64,000 nt of DNA from Dechloromonas sp. (GTDB lineage: Bacteria > Pseudomonadota > Gammaproteobacteria > Burkholderiales > Rhodocyclaceae). Made by a program: the position numbers and the translations under genes. Positions 9,336 to 20,937 of this stretch are shown piece after piece. The stretch covers positions 1-64,000 of the forward strand of contig JAEUOG010000076.1 in assembly GCA_016790815.1 (NCBI GenBank), read 5' to 3'. Under the pieces are notes generated by a model. It was given only the letters and a program-made list of their open reading frames with translations, made no database searches and was not told where the DNA came from. Within the stretch, counting starts at the first letter, position 1. Each line of letters opens with the position of its first letter.

Positions 9336-10505
9336 TCAGCTTTTCTTTCGCCCCCCAGCCGTGTGACGCCAGCGGATGAAACCCGTTGTCAGGGCCAGCA
9401 AAGGCAGCAGGCCGGCAAGGCAGACGACGATACGTCCGGCCAGTCCGAAAGCCTCGCCGTTGTGCAGCGGATGCAGCCAGGCGAGTAGGGTGTCGCTGGC
9501 TGCGAAGCGTCGTGGATCGCGTTCGGCCAGGATGTCGCCGGTGCTGGCATCGATCCATACCTGAGTGCGTGGAAAGCGCTGGCTTGGCTCGCCCGGCTGG
9601 CGCATCTGAACCCGCCAGATCGGCTTGCCGGCGCCCGGTGTCTCAAGCCAGCGCAGTTCGGCATCAGGGAAGCTTTTTTGGGCAATGGCGACCGCCTGCT
9701 CGGCGCTGACCGATAGCACTATTCCTGCGTTGCTACCGGTGCCGGTATACCCCGCGGTGATCGGGGAAAAGTAATTGAGGGCCGGTGAAAACCAGGCTGG
9801 CACGACCAGCATCAGTCCCGTGATGCACAGGGTCAAGCTGACGAGCAGGGTATAGACGCCGGGTTTGACATGCCAGTCGTAGATCAGTCGCTTCCAGGCG
9901 GCGTTGGGTTTGAAACCGAGCGCTCCCCGCCAGGCACCCGGCCTGGGCCACCAGAGGTAAAGGCCGCTGAGTAACAGCGCAAGAAACAGAATGCCGCAGC
10001 AGGCCAGCAGCGTCTGGCCGGTTTCGCCGAGCAATAGCGCGTAATGCAGGTTGTAGAGCCAGGTGCTGGGATCGTCGCCCCAAAAATGGCGGCTGCTTAC
10101 CTTCAGGTCGGTTGGCGAGAGCGTGAGCATCAGCGGGGCGAAATGCTGCCCCCGCGTTTCGCTCGGCAGGTAGTAGCGGGCTTGAATTGGTGTGCCCTCG
10201 CCGCGTGGCATCTCGATGCGCCAGGGGCCATCGCGCTGCGGTTCTGCGGCTTGCAAGGCAGCAAAAACGGCGTTGAGCCGGATGGGCTGTACAGGCCCCT
10301 GTGCGTGCCGTTGCGGATGCAGCAGGAGATCGAGCTCTGGATAAAAGGCCAGCCAGCTGCCGGTAAGCCCGGCGATGACCAGCACAAGCCCCAGGGACAG
10401 CCCGATCCAGCGGTGACCGGTGCGGATCAACTCCCGCACCGCCCGCCGGCGGCCAATGGCCGGGCGGGGGAGGTGGATGGCGCGGGCGTGGTGGGCGGAC
10501 ATCAA
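9336..10505 (-). CDS. PepSY-associated transmembrane protein (ferric-chelate reductase type)
   Basis: A 389-residue inner-membrane protein with four hydrophobic helices (around residues 31-52, 150-175, 203-225 and 355-378) and PepSY-like periplasmic segments between them. HRWIGLSLGLVLVIAGLTGSW, the LYNLHYALLLGETGQ stretch and WLHPLHNGEAFGLAGR are typical, with conserved histidines that in PiuB/FoxB-like proteins are thought to bind haem for reductive release of iron from siderophores. It follows the TonB receptor gene on the same strand after 55 bp, which supports a joint role in metal-chelate uptake. Confidence 0.85.
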   Translation of the reverse strand: MMSAHHARAIHLPRPAIGRRRAVRELIRTGHRWIGLSLGLVLVIAGLTGSWLAFYPELDLLLHPQRHAQGPVQPIRLNAVFAALQAAEPQRDGPWRIEMPRGEGTPIQARYYLPSETRGQHFAPLMLTLSPTDLKVSSRHFWGDDPSTWLYNLHYALLLGETGQTLLACCGILFLALLLSGLYLWWPRPGAWRGALGFKPNAAWKRLIYDWHVKPGVYTLLVSLTLCITGLMLVVPAWFSPALNYFSPITAGYTGTGSNAGIVLSVSAEQAVAIAQKSFPDAELRWLETPGAGKPIWRVQMRQPGEPSQRFPRTQVWIDASTGDILAERDPRRFAASDTLLAWLHPLHNGEAFGLAGRIVVCLAGLLPLLALTTGFIRWRHTAGGRKKS

Positions 10506-10560
10506 ATCAAGAAGCGCTGGCGGGCAAAGCGGCCCGGCAGTATGCCATGCCGCGACGGAC

Positions 10561-12594
10561 TTACATCTTTAGGTTGAGCGACAGATACCCGGCGCGCCCG
10601 GCACCGGCTGAGAACATCGGCTGGGATGCGGCCCCGCCCCAGATGGTGTCGTACCAGACATATTCGTAGTTGCGATTGAACATGTTCTTGACCTGGAGAT
10701 CGACACTGACCTTGGGTGTGAAGGCGTAAGTTACGCCGCTGTCGAACAGGATGTAATCGCCGTACTTGCCTTTGGCGTTGAGGTCGTCGATGTAGTAGCT
10801 GCCCTGGGCGCGTCCTTGCAGGTTGAAACTGAGCGCTTCGGTGGCGCGGTATTCGAGGCCGATATTGGTGATGGCGCGCGGTGTCGAGAAGACTTCCTTG
10901 CCGATCAGCGAACCGATGCCGCCCACCACCTTGGCTTGCTGGATGGCGTGCGAGGCCCAGAATTTCAGGTTGTCGAACAGGTTGGCGGTGAACTGGAGGT
11001 CGATTCCCTTGCGGCGGGTTTTGCCTAGGGCGATCGTAGCGTCTGCTGCCGGCAGGTTGGCGACTTCGTCGGTGGCATCCTGCTGCCAGATGGCGATGCG
11101 GGCTTCGGTGCGGTCGATCAACTTGAGCTTGGTGCCGAGTTCGATGCCGGTGTTGATCGAGGGTTTGTAGTCGGGGGTGCCGGTCAACATATAGGCCGGG
11201 TTTTTGGAGCCGGTCAGGACCTGGAAGGTCTGGCCCCAGTTGCCGTAGATGCTGACGGCGGGCGAGGGGCTATACACCACGCTCAGCTTCGGCAGGCCGA
11301 TCCAGCCGTAATCCTGCAGCGAGCCGGTGGCGCCGGTCTGGTTCAGGGTCGTGCTGCCGCTGAAATGATCGATGCGATAGGCCGGTACGATCTTCCAGGA
11401 TTCGCTGGGCTTGATGATGGCCTGGATGTAGGCGCCGACGTTGTCGAGCGTGTAGTTTTCATCGTTCGAAATGACGGTCGGCGTCGAAAAATTGGTAGGT
11501 ACAGCCAGCGCGTAGCGATAGCGCCGATAGCGATTGTCCTGATGTTCATAGTTGAGGCCGCCATCAAGCGTGATGAGCGGATTGATCCGCCAGGTCAGGT
11601 TGTTGATCCAGCCAAACTGCTCCTCGTCCCACACGCGTCGCTGCCGGGCGCCACTCGCCGCAGCGGCGTTATAGGTGACGTGGCGCTCGTCCATGATTGC
11701 GTTGTAGTACAGCTTGCTGCTGTAGCGCAGCGTTTCGCTGATCTGGAAATCGAGGTGGCCGCTCAGTTGCTGCATGTCGCGGTTGTCGTGGTCGTTGGCA
11801 TTCTTGGCCGGCGACTGGAAGCGGTCGGCGGCCAGTTCACCGGCTGTCAGGTAGCCGGCCGACTCCGCCTCGTGGTTATAGGCGCGGGCCATGACACCAG
11901 CCTTCAGCTTGCCATCGTCGGTGGTATAGAACCACTTGCCGCCGAGGCTGTATTTCTCGGATTTCGAATGCTCGCGGTAGCCGTCCGAATCCTGCTTGGA
12001 CACAAAATAGTTTTGCGCAAAGCCACCGGATTCGCGGCCAAAGGCGCCCTGCAGCTCGGTGGTGTTGAAGCTGCCGTAGGTTAGCCGGCCCTCGGTATAG
12101 TTGCCGCCTTGCCGCGTGCCGACATTGATGTTGCCGCCAATGTTGTGCAGGCCGTAGCGTGGATCGTTGGTGCCTCGGACGACTTCGATATAGTCGATGT
12201 CGAGCGGGAAAATCATGTCCATGTAGCGCAGGTTGCCGCTGTTGATGTTGCTCGGCACGCCGTCGATCAACAGCTTGATGCCATTGATGTAACCCTCGCC
12301 GTTGAAGGCACGGAAGGAGGGTTTGCCCGACTCGGCACCAAGCCGGAAATCGGTCGTCTGGATGCCCGGCATCTGACTGATCAGCTCCCAGCTGTTCATC
12401 ACGTTCTTGTCCTGCACGCGCTCGGCGCCCATGATGTCGACCGAAGTCAGGATGCTGCGCGTCGGCAAGCTTCCTGCCGTGGCCGAATTGACGGTCACTT
12501 CGCCCAGTACGACGGCGGATTCCTGAGCGTAGGCGCCACTGACGGCGAGCGAGACGAGCCACACTAGCCGGCGCAGTTTGACGTGGTGTTGCAT
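10561..12594 (-). CDS. TonB-dependent outer-membrane receptor (probably siderophore/metal chelate)
   Basis: A 677-residue receptor starting MQHHVKLRRLVWLVSLAVSG with a signal peptide cleaved after AYAQ. The plug domain covers about residues 35-160, including the LLIDGVPSN and DYIEVVRGTNDPRYG segments. A 22-stranded barrel follows and ends in FSAGAGRAGYLSLNLKM; the terminal residue is Met rather than the usual aromatic. The chosen ATG has a strong GGGGAG ribosome site; a longer in-frame extension to 12897 is not supported. No clear Fur box is visible upstream. The substrate is unknown; the PepSY neighbour suggests iron. Confidence 0.9.
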   Translation of the reverse strand: MQHHVKLRRLVWLVSLAVSGAYAQESAVVLGEVTVNSATAGSLPTRSILTSVDIMGAERVQDKNVMNSWELISQMPGIQTTDFRLGAESGKPSFRAFNGEGYINGIKLLIDGVPSNINSGNLRYMDMIFPLDIDYIEVVRGTNDPRYGLHNIGGNINVGTRQGGNYTEGRLTYGSFNTTELQGAFGRESGGFAQNYFVSKQDSDGYREHSKSEKYSLGGKWFYTTDDGKLKAGVMARAYNHEAESAGYLTAGELAADRFQSPAKNANDHDNRDMQQLSGHLDFQISETLRYSSKLYYNAIMDERHVTYNAAAASGARQRRVWDEEQFGWINNLTWRINPLITLDGGLNYEHQDNRYRRYRYALAVPTNFSTPTVISNDENYTLDNVGAYIQAIIKPSESWKIVPAYRIDHFSGSTTLNQTGATGSLQDYGWIGLPKLSVVYSPSPAVSIYGNWGQTFQVLTGSKNPAYMLTGTPDYKPSINTGIELGTKLKLIDRTEARIAIWQQDATDEVANLPAADATIALGKTRRKGIDLQFTANLFDNLKFWASHAIQQAKVVGGIGSLIGKEVFSTPRAITNIGLEYRATEALSFNLQGRAQGSYYIDDLNAKGKYGDYILFDSGVTYAFTPKVSVDLQVKNMFNRNYEYVWYDTIWGGAASQPMFSAGAGRAGYLSLNLKM

Positions 12595-12872
12595 GGTGAA
12601 GCTCCCCTTTTTGCTTGGTTTTGACGCATTGTTTGGCAGCCCGTTTTGGGCAAGCGCGCCATCAGCCCCCCGGGAAGCGCCTTGGTGCGCTTCATTCGGC
12701 TGGTGACTGCAGGGGGCGATCTTAGCAACGCGAGAAAGGGGTTTCGTGCGGCATTTTGTCGCACGCGCCGGGCTTTTCAGGGGCTTTTGGGGACTATTTC
12801 CGGCTTCCTTGATCTGGATGCGGGATTGCCCAAAAAAGGCCGGAATCGAAATCCGGCCGGGGGAGGAATGCG

Positions 12873-13367
12873 TCAGTTTACGGGCTTTGTTGCACAAATC
12901 ATCTGAGGGTTGAATTCTCCCTTACCCCAGACGGATTTACGGCATAGCCACCATACCTTCCTGGTCTTCCATTCACCTTCGCCCAGCATCCTGACGCCCG
13001 TGCTATACACCAACAGGTGCAACACATCATTTCTGGCGCGATAAGGGATGGCCACTTGCAGGTGCTTCTGACGTCGAGAGATCGTGCTGAAATCGGGAAC
13101 AGGCCAAGCCAGACCCGACAACTTCAGCAGGCTTTCGACCAGCCCCATGCTCTGGCGCAGTGGGCGTCCAAACAGGCATTTCAGCGACAGGCAAAACTGG
13201 ATGGCGGCATCGCTATAGATTGCTGACCGGCCACGGTTGCCGGTACCCCCGGCAAACCAGGTCATCTCCTTGTCCAGCCAGATGCTCAGCGAGCCTCGGG
13301 ATTTCAGCCCCGCGTTGTACGCTTTCCAGCTCTTCGTGCGGTATTGCTTGGCGCGCGGCTTTGGCAT
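12873..13367 (-). pseudogene. IS5-family transposase, truncated
   Basis: A 164-residue frame. The N-terminal part (YRTKSWKAYNAGLKSRGSLS, DKEMTW, AIQFCLSLKCLFGRPLRQSMG, FSTISRR) is typical of IS903/IS5 transposases. The usual first catalytic motif, IDSTGL, reads VYSTGV here, so the first Asp is replaced by Tyr. Soon after GEGEWKTRK the frame leaves the family sequence, and its last residues (MICATKPVN) are read out of the element's terminal repeat. The two later acidic residues are absent, so it is inactive. Confidence 0.88.
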
Positions 13368-13435
13368 TTGCTGGTCTGTTCAGTCACAAACCTTCAGCCA
13401 GGCAAGCTGTATACCCGGTTTGTGCAACAAAGCAG
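12881..13435 (-). mobile_element. Internally deleted IS5-type (IS903-like) element
   Basis: The two ends are inverted copies of GCTTTGTTGCACAAA (left about 12883-12898, right about 13420-13433), as in IS903-like members of the IS5 family. The element is only about 555 bp, roughly half the usual ~1.05 kb, and the missing part is the C-terminal catalytic half of the transposase. I see no clear target-site duplication. It lies in the space between the TonB receptor promoter and clpB. With both ends intact it could be moved by a full-length relative acting in trans. Confidence 0.85.
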
Positions 13436-13575
13436 TGTCATTTTCTTGATTGATATTTCACACTTACTTGAACTGGTTGATTTAATTATCAAATTTCGCA
13501 TTGGTGAATTTGGCACGAAGCCTTTCATGGCGTGGGGTTATTTGGGGCTGCGGCGCGAATGCATCGTTGGTGGAG

Positions 13576-13603
13576 GTTGAAATATTCAGGCTTGGCCTCA
13601 TCT
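13576..13603 (+). promoter_or_regulatory. Sigma-32 (RpoH) type heat-shock promoter of clpB
   Basis: GTTGAAA (13576-13582), 13 bases, then CCTCATCT (13596-13603). This is one mismatch per box from the sigma-32 consensus CTTGAAA, N11-15, CCCCATNT. It ends 36 bp before the clpB ATG, and clpB is a classical heat-shock regulon member in proteobacteria. Assignment is by eye. Confidence 0.7.
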
Positions 13604-13639
13604 GTCGAGTAACAGAAATTCCGCCTCAGGAGAACTACC

Positions 13640-16231
<2,592 letters not shown>

Positions 16232-16250
16232 AATAGCTTGCTTGACGAAA

Positions 16251-16283
16251 GAGGGCGGGACCGGAAGGTCTCGCCCTTTGTTT
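16251..16283 (+). terminator. Rho-independent terminator after clpB
   Basis: AGGGCGGGACC (16252-16262), a 4-base loop and GGTCTCGCCCT (16267-16277) form a stable hairpin with one mismatch, followed by TTGTTTATT. It sits 20 bp after the clpB stop. Confidence 0.85.
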
Positions 16284-16304
16284 ATTGGCAGTAGTCGGCG
16301 CGGG

Positions 16305-16604
16305 TCAGCAGTTGCCTTTCTTGGCCTGTCCGGGCGGGCAATGGCCACCATCCTTGTGGTGGCCATGCTTGTTGCCGCGGCCGGTGTAATAGCGTTCGCC
16401 GCGCGGGCCGCCATGCTGCTTCCAGTAGGCTGGTTCGCGCCAGTCGTAGCCATCCCAGTAGTAGCCGCGGTCGTTGCGCGAGCCGAAGGTGACACTGACG
16501 CCCGGAGCATCGACCCGGACGCTGCCCAGATTAACGTTGACGTCGACGGCGTTGGCCAGAAGCGGGGAGGCGGCGAGCAACGCGGCCAGAAGAATTTTTT
16601 TCAT
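16305..16604 (-). CDS. Small secreted basic protein (DUF2502-like)
   Basis: A 99-residue protein with signal peptide MKKILLAALLAASPLLANA, then a short domain with two GYYWDGYDWREPAYWK-type aromatic segments and a His/Gly/Lys-rich tail ending HHKDGGHCPPGQAKKGNC. The YYWDG..WR.P.YW pattern resembles DUF2502 and related small periplasmic proteins of unknown function. The His-rich tail could bind metal, which is only a guess. It is convergent with clpB, their ends 73 bp apart across the clpB terminator. Confidence 0.75.
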   Translation of the reverse strand: MKKILLAALLAASPLLANAVDVNVNLGSVRVDAPGVSVTFGSRNDRGYYWDGYDWREPAYWKQHGGPRGERYYTGRGNKHGHHKDGGHCPPGQAKKGNC

Positions 16605-16690
16605 GCGCTATTTCCTTTCAACAAGCGGGGATGGAACATCGCTAACCTTATATCGGATTAACGCTGGCGTGGACAACAAGGATCTGAAAA

Positions 16691-17473
16691 ATGTGGGATG
16701 ACCTCAAAAAATGGCAGGCCGCGCGCCATGCCGAACTGGCCGGGCCGGAGAGCTGGCTCGGAATACGTGGGCTGTTCTGGCTGGAGCCGGGATCGAACAG
16801 CGTTGGTAGCGGCGAAGGATCGGTTGTGCTCATGCCTGGCGGCCCGGCGCATCTCGGAAATCTTCTCTGGCGGGAAGGTCGGGTGATCTGGCAACCGGTG
16901 GCCGGGGAGGCGCGTGAACTGCAGACGGATATTGCCAGCCAGCCGACCGTGGTCGATGTTCAAAATTGGTCATTTTTTCCGGTTGACCGTGAGAGTCGCA
17001 TTGCGATCCGTTTGCGCGACCGCGACTGGGCGCTGAGCCAGCCATTCAAAGGGCTGGACTATTTCGACTTCGATCCTGCCTGGCAGATCGAGGCCGAGTG
17101 GCAGGCGCTTTCACCACCGATCAGCATGGAAGTGCCGAATGTCAGCGGCGATCTGAAAGTGGTCGACGTCAGCCATCAGGCCGTGTTCGAAATTGCCGGG
17201 CAGGCGGTGACGCTGTTGCCGATGGCGGTTGGCGACAAGGAGATTTTCTTTGTTTTCCGTGACCGCACGAGCGGCAAGGAGACTTACGGCGCTGGGCGCT
17301 TTCTGAAAACACCTGCTGCGGTCGACGGCAAAATTCGCCTGAATTTCAATTGCGCGTACAACCCGCCGTGCGCCTTCACCCCGTTTGCCACCTGCCCGCT
17401 GCCGCCGCCCGAAAACTGGTTGCCATTTCCGGTGGCGGCTGGGGAGATGAAGTACCGCTCAGGCCACGACTGA
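16691..17473 (+). CDS. DUF1684 family protein
   Basis: A 260-residue protein matching DUF1684 throughout: LVGIRGLFWLEPGSNSVGS-like start (WLGIRGLFWLEPGSN), LPMAVGDKEIFFVFRDRTSGKETYGAGRFL and FNCAYNPPCAFTPFATCPLPPPENWLPFPV. The family has a small beta-rich fold and unknown biochemical role. Residues encoded at 16958-16990 (QNWSFFPVDRE) come from a near-perfect inverted copy of the dispersed 34-bp motif, inside a conserved gene. The 3' end overlaps the convergent aminotransferase gene by 15 bp. Confidence 0.88.
   Translation: MWDDLKKWQAARHAELAGPESWLGIRGLFWLEPGSNSVGSGEGSVVLMPGGPAHLGNLLWREGRVIWQPVAGEARELQTDIASQPTVVDVQNWSFFPVDRESRIAIRLRDRDWALSQPFKGLDYFDFDPAWQIEAEWQALSPPISMEVPNVSGDLKVVDVSHQAVFEIAGQAVTLLPMAVGDKEIFFVFRDRTSGKETYGAGRFLKTPAAVDGKIRLNFNCAYNPPCAFTPFATCPLPPPENWLPFPVAAGEMKYRSGHD
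16958..16990 (-). repeat. Dispersed 34-bp motif, copy 4 (inside DUF1684)
   Basis: Minus strand: ACGGTCAACCGGAAAAAAT, then GACCAATTTTGAAC. Exact core within a conserved reading frame. Confidence 0.88.
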
Positions 17474-18625
17474 GGCCAGTGCTTTACTGAAGTTTTCAAC
17501 AGCCGTGGCCGGATTGTGCAGCTTTTCCAGACCGAACAGGCCGAGGCGGAAAGTGCGGAAATCGGCTGGTTCGTCGCATTGCAGCGGCACGCCGGCGGCA
17601 GTCTGGACGCCCTGGGCGATGAATTTCTTGCCGGTATGGATGTCCGGGTCGGTGGTGTAGCTGACCACTACGCCGGGTGCCTGGAATCCTTCGGCGGCGA
17701 CGCTGGGGAAGTTATTGGCTACCATGAGTTCGCGGATGCGCCGGCCGAGTTCGATCTGTTCCTGGCAAACCCTGTCGAAGCCATAGGCTTCGGTTTCCAG
17801 CATGACGTCGCGCAGCGTGGCCAACGCATCGGTCGGCATGGTTGCGTGGTACGCGTGCCCACCGTTTTCAAAGGCTTCCATGATCTGCAGCCACTTTTTG
17901 AGGTCGCAGGCGAAGCTGGTGCTGCTTGTCGCATCAATGTGGGCGCGGGCGCGCTCGCCGAGGGCGACCATGGCGCAGCACGGCGAGGCACTCCAGCCTT
18001 TCTGCGGGGCACTGATCAGAACGTCAACATTGTTGGCAACCATGTCGACCCAGACCGTCCCGGACGCGATGCAGTCGAGCACGAAATAGCCTCCAGCCGC
18101 CCGTACGGCGTCGCCGACAGCACGAAGGTAGTCGTCGGGAAGTATCATGCCCGACGAGGTTTCGACGTGCGGCGCAAACACCAATTCCGGTTTTTGCTCC
18201 CGAATGGCCGCGACGACTTCAGCTATCGGCGGCGGCGCAAACGGGGCCTGCGACCCGCTGCCGATCTGCTTGGCCTTGAGCACAATGCTTTCAGCCGGGA
18301 TGTGGCCCATGTCGAAAATCTGCGTCCAGCGGAAGCTGAACCAGCCGTTGCGAATGACCAGCACCTTGCGATTGGTCGCGAACTGGCGGGCGACGGCTTC
18401 CATGCCGAAGGTGCCGCTGCCCGGCACGATGATGGCCGACTTGGCGTTGTACACCTTCTTCATGATGCGGGAGATGTCTTTCATCACACCCTGGAAGCGT
18501 TGCGACATGTGGTTCAGGGCGCGGTCGGTGTAGACCACCGAATATTCGAGCAGGCCATCGGGATCGGGTTGGGGCAGCAATGCGGGCACAGATTCTCTCC
18601 AGTTGATCGTTATTTGCGAGAGCAT
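17459..18625 (-). CDS. Class V aminotransferase (alanine-glyoxylate aminotransferase-like)
   Basis: A 388-residue fold-type I PLP enzyme. The PLP-binding lysine is in [11 protein letters not shown] (about residue 205). Upstream are GSGTFGMEA (phosphate-binding loop) and [11 protein letters not shown], and DCIASG carries the Asp that contacts the pyridine nitrogen. Family members transaminate alanine, serine or related donors with glyoxylate; the exact substrate is not readable. It is divergent from the glutamate dehydrogenase gene and overlaps DUF1684 tail-to-tail. Confidence 0.85.
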   Translation of the reverse strand: MLSQITINWRESVPALLPQPDPDGLLEYSVVYTDRALNHMSQRFQGVMKDISRIMKKVYNAKSAIIVPGSGTFGMEAVARQFATNRKVLVIRNGWFSFRWTQIFDMGHIPAESIVLKAKQIGSGSQAPFAPPPIAEVVAAIREQKPELVFAPHVETSSGMILPDDYLRAVGDAVRAAGGYFVLDCIASGTVWVDMVANNVDVLISAPQKGWSASPCCAMVALGERARAHIDATSSTSFACDLKKWLQIMEAFENGGHAYHATMPTDALATLRDVMLETEAYGFDRVCQEQIELGRRIRELMVANNFPSVAAEGFQAPGVVVSYTTDPDIHTGKKFIAQGVQTAAGVPLQCDEPADFRTFRLGLFGLEKLHNPATAVENFSKALASVVA

Positions 18626-18706
18626 ACCGTCAAGCCATCACGGTGCGCTAGTCAGAGTGCTTGCGTTGCGCGACACTGGCAAAAATTCAAACTGAAAGGA
18701 ATCGAC

Positions 18707-19990
18707 GTGAGCACCCCCCAACTGCCATCCTACCTTTCCAAAGAAAACATCGGCCCCTGGCACATCTACCTGCAGCAGGTGGAGCAGGTAGCGCCACTGC
18801 TCGACAAGTCATTGTGGCCGTGGGTGGAAACCCTGCGCCGGCCGAAACGCTCGCTGATCGTCGATGTGCCGATTCGTCTCGACAACGGTGTGGTCGACCA
18901 TTTCGAAGGTTACCGGGTGCATCACAACACCTCGCGTGGGCCGGGCAAGGGCGGCATCCGTTTTCATCAGGACGTCACGCTGTCGGAGGTGATGGCGCTG
19001 GCCGGCTGGATGACGATCAAGAACGCCGTGGTAAACGTTCCGTTTGGCGGCGCGAAAGGCGGCGTCCGTGTTGATCCGCGAAAACTGTCGATGGCCGAGC
19101 TCGAGGGGCTTACACGACGCTACACAAGCGAAATCAGTTCGATGATCGGTCCGAACAAGGATATTCCGGCACCGGACATGAATACCAACGCCCAAGTCAT
19201 GGCCTGGATGATGGACACCTATTCGATGGGCGAAGGACGCACGGTGACTGGTGTCGTTACCGGCAAGCCCGTGTCGCTCGGTGGCTCGCTCGGGCGTTCG
19301 GATGCCACCGGGCGTGGCGTTTTTGTCTCCGCACGCGAGGCCGGACGCAAGCTGAATGTGCCGATAGAAGGTGCACGCGTTGTGGTGCAGGGGTTCGGCA
19401 ATGTCGGCGAGGCCAGCGCACGGATTTTCGCCCAGCACGGCGCCAAGATCGTCGCGGTACAGGACGTCAGCGGCACGGTATTCAACGACACGGGGCTCGA
19501 TGTCGTAGCACTGAAACGCTACCTGACCGAGCACAAGACCCTGCTCGGCGCACCTGGTACGACGACGATCAGCAACGATGATTTTTGGGCCGTACCCTGC
19601 GAGTATCTGGTACCGGCGGCACTCGAGTCGCAGATCAACCGCCACAACGCAGACCGGATCAACGCCCGCATCGTCGTCGAAGGTGCCAACGGCCCGACGA
19701 CGCCGGAAGCCGACGCCATCCTCGCCGACCGCGGCATCACTGTCGTGCCAGACGTGCTGGCCAATGCTGGCGGAGTCACCGTCAGCTATTTCGAGTGGGT
19801 GCAGGATTTTTCGAGCTTCTTCTGGACGGAAGACGAAATCTACGTCCGTCTCGAACGGATCATGACAGAAGCCTTCAACGCCATCTGGCAAATGGCCTCT
19901 GACCGCAAGATGCCGCTGCGTTCAGCCGCTTTCGTGATCGGGTGCAGCCGGGTGCTGGAAGCGCGGGCCACGCGTGGCTTGTATCCGTGA
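18707..19990 (+). CDS. gdhA: Glutamate dehydrogenase (Glu/Leu/Phe/Val dehydrogenase family)
   Basis: A 427-residue dehydrogenase that interconverts glutamate and 2-oxoglutarate plus ammonia. The catalytic domain carries [10 protein letters not shown] and [13 protein letters not shown], with the active lysine in GGAKGG, and PAPDMNT. The Rossmann motif is [13 protein letters not shown] (near residue 230), and [13 protein letters not shown] follows. The GTG start at 18707 is chosen because GAAAGGA lies 6 bp upstream; a longer frame begins at 17516 but is antisense to the aminotransferase. NAD versus NADP preference is not judged. Confidence 0.93.
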   Translation: MSTPQLPSYLSKENIGPWHIYLQQVEQVAPLLDKSLWPWVETLRRPKRSLIVDVPIRLDNGVVDHFEGYRVHHNTSRGPGKGGIRFHQDVTLSEVMALAGWMTIKNAVVNVPFGGAKGGVRVDPRKLSMAELEGLTRRYTSEISSMIGPNKDIPAPDMNTNAQVMAWMMDTYSMGEGRTVTGVVTGKPVSLGGSLGRSDATGRGVFVSAREAGRKLNVPIEGARVVVQGFGNVGEASARIFAQHGAKIVAVQDVSGTVFNDTGLDVVALKRYLTEHKTLLGAPGTTTISNDDFWAVPCEYLVPAALESQINRHNADRINARIVVEGANGPTTPEADAILADRGITVVPDVLANAGGVTVSYFEWVQDFSSFFWTEDEIYVRLERIMTEAFNAIWQMASDRKMPLRSAAFVIGCSRVLEARATRGLYP

Positions 19991-20001
19991 TGGGGTGATT
20001 G

Positions 20002-20036
20002 CTGCGGTCAACCGGGAAGAAAGGCAGAAAATCGAA
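20002..20036 (+). repeat. Dispersed 34-bp motif, copy 5 (after gdhA)
   Basis: TGCGGTCAACCGGGAAGAAA, then GGCAGAAAATCGAAT. The rest of the 19991-20182 gap has no gene. Confidence 0.8.
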
Positions 20037-20182
20037 TCGTGTTGATTGGCCGCATCGTCGGCAAATTGACTGGGTGTGCAAATGCCTCGATTCCTTCACG
20101 GTGTGTTTTTTTCGGTGGGGCTATTGTTCGTCTGCGTGGTTGCTCCTGGAGCTGCCCGGAACTGATCAACAAGGAATTCACC

Positions 20183-20773
20183 ATGAAAAAACTGCTCGCC
20201 ATTGCCGCACTGCTCAGCGTGCCCACCTTCGCCCAGGCCAATCTGGTCGTCAACGGCAGCTTCGAGAACTACACCTCGATTACGCCAGGAAGCTGGAGCA
20301 TCTTCGGTAGTGGCTACGGCTGGACAACTGGCGCCAACGGCATCGAAATCCGCAACGCAATTGCCGGTACGGCGGCGCACGGTGTTCGGTATGCCGAGCT
20401 CGATGCTGCCGGAAACAGCTGGATTTCCCAGACAATCCAGACTTATGCCAATCAGGCTTTGGAGCTCACGTTTTCCTTCGCGCCGCGCGCTGGTGTCTCC
20501 GCTGCCAGCAACCCCATTCAGGTTTTCTGGAACAACCAGTTGGTGGACACCATGACCGGTACCGGGGCGACCTGGGTCACCATGAGCTACGATCTGTTCG
20601 CTGATGCAAATGGCCAGGGGGTCTTGAAATTCGCGGCTACTGGCATCTCCGACAGCTATGGCGGCTCCCTCGACAACGTCTCGGTAACGGCTATCCCGGA
20701 ACCGGGTAGCAGTGCCATGCTGCTCGCCGGTCTCGGTATTCTGGCCGCGTCGCTTCGCCGTCGTCGCGCCTGA
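20183..20773 (+). CDS. PEP-CTERM sorted exported protein
   Basis: A 196-residue protein with signal peptide MKKLLAIAALLSVPTFAQA, a jelly-roll-like domain (NLVVNGSFENY, then WISQTIQTY and GSLDNVSVTAIPEP) and a C-terminal PEP-CTERM signal: AIPEPGSS, the hydrophobic stretch MLLAGLGILAASL, then RRRR. Such proteins are processed by an exosortase (EpsH type) and are usually linked to exopolysaccharide matrix. No exosortase gene is in this window. An AAGGAA ribosome site is 6 bp before the ATG, and a strong terminator follows. Confidence 0.9.
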   Translation: MKKLLAIAALLSVPTFAQANLVVNGSFENYTSITPGSWSIFGSGYGWTTGANGIEIRNAIAGTAAHGVRYAELDAAGNSWISQTIQTYANQALELTFSFAPRAGVSAASNPIQVFWNNQLVDTMTGTGATWVTMSYDLFADANGQGVLKFAATGISDSYGGSLDNVSVTAIPEPGSSAMLLAGLGILAASLRRRRA

Positions 20774-20810
20774 TAAAACCTGATTCTCAGGAATGGGGCT
20801 TCGGCCCATG

Positions 20811-20843
20811 TGCCATTCAGCGCAGACTGAATGGCATTTTTTT
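20811..20843 (+). terminator. Rho-independent terminator after the PEP-CTERM gene
   Basis: TGCCATTCAG (20811-20820), a 6-base loop and CTGAATGGCA (20827-20836) form a perfect stem followed by a seven-T run. Confidence 0.9.
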
Positions 20844-20891
20844 GGTTGGTATCCTGAATAGCCCCTGAATCTTGCAGTCAACCGGGTTTGC

Positions 20892-20925
20892 TGCGGTCAA
20901 CCCGGAAAAAAGGCCAAAATTGAAA
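20892..20925 (+). repeat. Dispersed 34-bp motif, copy 6
   Basis: TGCGGTCAACCCGGAAAAAA, then GGCCAAAATTGAAAC. A partial extra core (GCAGTCAACCGGG) lies just upstream at 20874-20886. Confidence 0.88.
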
Positions 20926-20937
20926 CGGATCTAACGC

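Noticed and set aside
17317..17350. A second motif-like stretch in DUF1684 (TGCGGTCGACGGCAAAATTC)
   Set aside because: One base is missing after the core, and the segment encodes a family-conserved DGKIRLNFN; too weak to count.
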